Source: Treponema primitia ZAS-2 (lineage in GTDB: Bacteria > Spirochaetota > Spirochaetia > Treponematales > Breznakiellaceae). From it: DNA of 64,000 nucleotides. The DNA lies in NCBI RefSeq assembly GCF_000214375.1, contig NC_015578.1, positions 1,860,001 to 1,924,000 on the forward strand, read 5' to 3'. The translations under genes were made by a program, and so were the position numbers. Below the pieces are notes generated by a model that ran no database searches, was not told the DNA's origin, and saw only the letters and a list, made by a program, of their open reading frames with translations. This document shows positions 63,383 through 64,000 of this stretch, piece after piece (position 1 is the first letter of the stretch; every line of letters begins with the position of its first letter).

Positions 63383-64000
63383 TTAACTCAAATTGCTTAG
63401 AGCAAAGCCATCCCGCCCGGCTTCTTTTGCCCGGTAGAGAGCCTCATCGGATTTGCTAAATAATTCCTGGTAGACTTGTCCATCCTGCGGAGTAAAGGAT
63501 ATTCCGATACTTGCGGTGATACCCTTCTCGCCTCCTGGCGGAATAATTTTCAGCCATTCATCGCGAATCTGCCGCGCCTTTTGTTCTGCCATGGCGACAG
63601 AACCGATGCTTTTGCAGAAGACCGCAAATTCATCGCCCCCCAATCTGCCGACAATATCCGACTCACGCACCACTCTGCGCAGAGCGCGTGCGCATTCCGA
63701 CAAAACCATGTCTCCTGCGGCATGGCCGTAATTATCATTGACCGCTTTAAAATAATCCACATCAATCATCAAAAAGGCATTAATCTGATCCGTATCCTGC
63801 CGGAGGCGCAGGATAGCGCTTACCTGCTGCTCGAAAGCGCCTCTGTTACAAAGCGAAGTCAACACATCCGTTTCTGATTTGATGGTAACAATGTTCAAGC
63901 TGGTGATGTACTCGTCAATCTTCCGCACCATGGATTTCAAGGATTCGGCAAGGCTTTGCATCTCATCCCCGGTATTGATATCCATAGATAGAATATCGGA
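63383..64000 (-). CDS. HAMP-GGDEF diguanylate cyclase, N-terminus cut by the window edge
   Basis: Makes cyclic di-GMP from two GTP. The frame is open through base 64000, so the visible 205 residues are the C-terminal part. Residues before about 30 (DINTGDEMQSLAESLKSMV) are the end of a HAMP linker, so a membrane-bound sensor lies outside the window. The catalytic loop is RLGGDEFAVF, with the metal ligands in LMIDVDYFKAVNDNYGHAAGDMVL. No RxxD inhibitory site is obvious just before GGDEF. It converges with the DUF4349 gene; the 63327-63382 gap holds no clear terminator. Confidence 0.93.
   Translation of the reverse strand, partial: SDILSMDINTGDEMQSLAESLKSMVRKIDEYITSLNIVTIKSETDVLTSLCNRGAFEQQVSAILRLRQDTDQINAFLMIDVDYFKAVNDNYGHAAGDMVLSECARALRRVVRESDIVGRLGGDEFAVFCKSIGSVAMAEQKARQIRDEWLKIIPPGGEKGITASIGISFTPQDGQVYQELFSKSDEALYRAKEAGRDGFALSNLS

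Overview
This window looks like a chromosomal segment of a spirochaete, most likely a Treponema of the roughly 50% GC, termite-gut type. The evidence is a cytidylate kinase fused to ribosomal protein S1, many short-lipobox lipoproteins, a PntC-transaminase fusion for phosphonate synthesis, TPR and SH3 lipoproteins, and a complete mreBCD-mrdA-rodA cluster. The genus is inferred from gene content; no rRNA is present. I found no tRNA, rRNA, CRISPR array or transposase. The one RNA gene is rnpB.

Region by region. (1) 1-15613, all on the minus strand: an envelope-glycan and phosphonate block. It opens with a LoaP/NusG-like antiterminator, followed by a CapD/WbpM-like dehydratase, a DegT aminotransferase and a three-gene molybdenum hydroxylase. 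After a 211-bp gap with a palindromic operator come a winged-helix regulator, aroB, an outer-membrane protein, aepX, aepY, a pntC-aepZ fusion and a partial ugd. The aep genes encode the route from PEP to phosphonopyruvate, phosphonoacetaldehyde, 2-aminoethylphosphonate and CMP-2-aminoethylphosphonate, a donor for decorating lipids or glycans. (2) 15713-24810: envelope and secretion genes (SPOR protein, secA, lipoproteins, Nudix hydrolase) and an omptin-family outer-membrane protease. (3) 24921-37030: a BspA-like lipoprotein, recA with a long AT-hook tail, an M20 peptidase, scpA-scpB, a pseudouridine synthase, cmk-rpsA, a sigma-54 activator and a TPR protein. (4) 37221-41012: a metNIQ transporter with an M20 amidohydrolase. 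(5) 41017-50043, minus strand: TPR gene-mreB-mreC-mreD-mrdA-rodA-radical SAM gene, the cell-shape operon. (6) 50123-50731: an enlarged RNase P RNA. (7) 50839-57984, minus strand: a macromolecular-synthesis operon (CxxCxxCC protein, MBL hydrolase, mltG, dnaG, rpoD, zinc-ribbon protein). (8) 58157-60482: a fused, duplicated DUF1538 membrane protein with a tandem PII-like protein. (9) 60502-62434: REP-like repeats followed by an AT-rich adaptive-response operon (alkA-adaA-ogt). (10) A DUF4349 lipoprotein and a partial GGDEF protein close the window.

Most interesting: the DUF1538/tandem-PII pair, the phosphonate cassette with a degenerate AepX N-terminal domain, the omptin with all catalytic residues, the LoaP-headed operon, the internal ribosome-binding site that can separate S1 from Cmk, the hairpin-expanded RNase P RNA, and several promoters placed so close to their start codons that leaderless transcripts are predicted.
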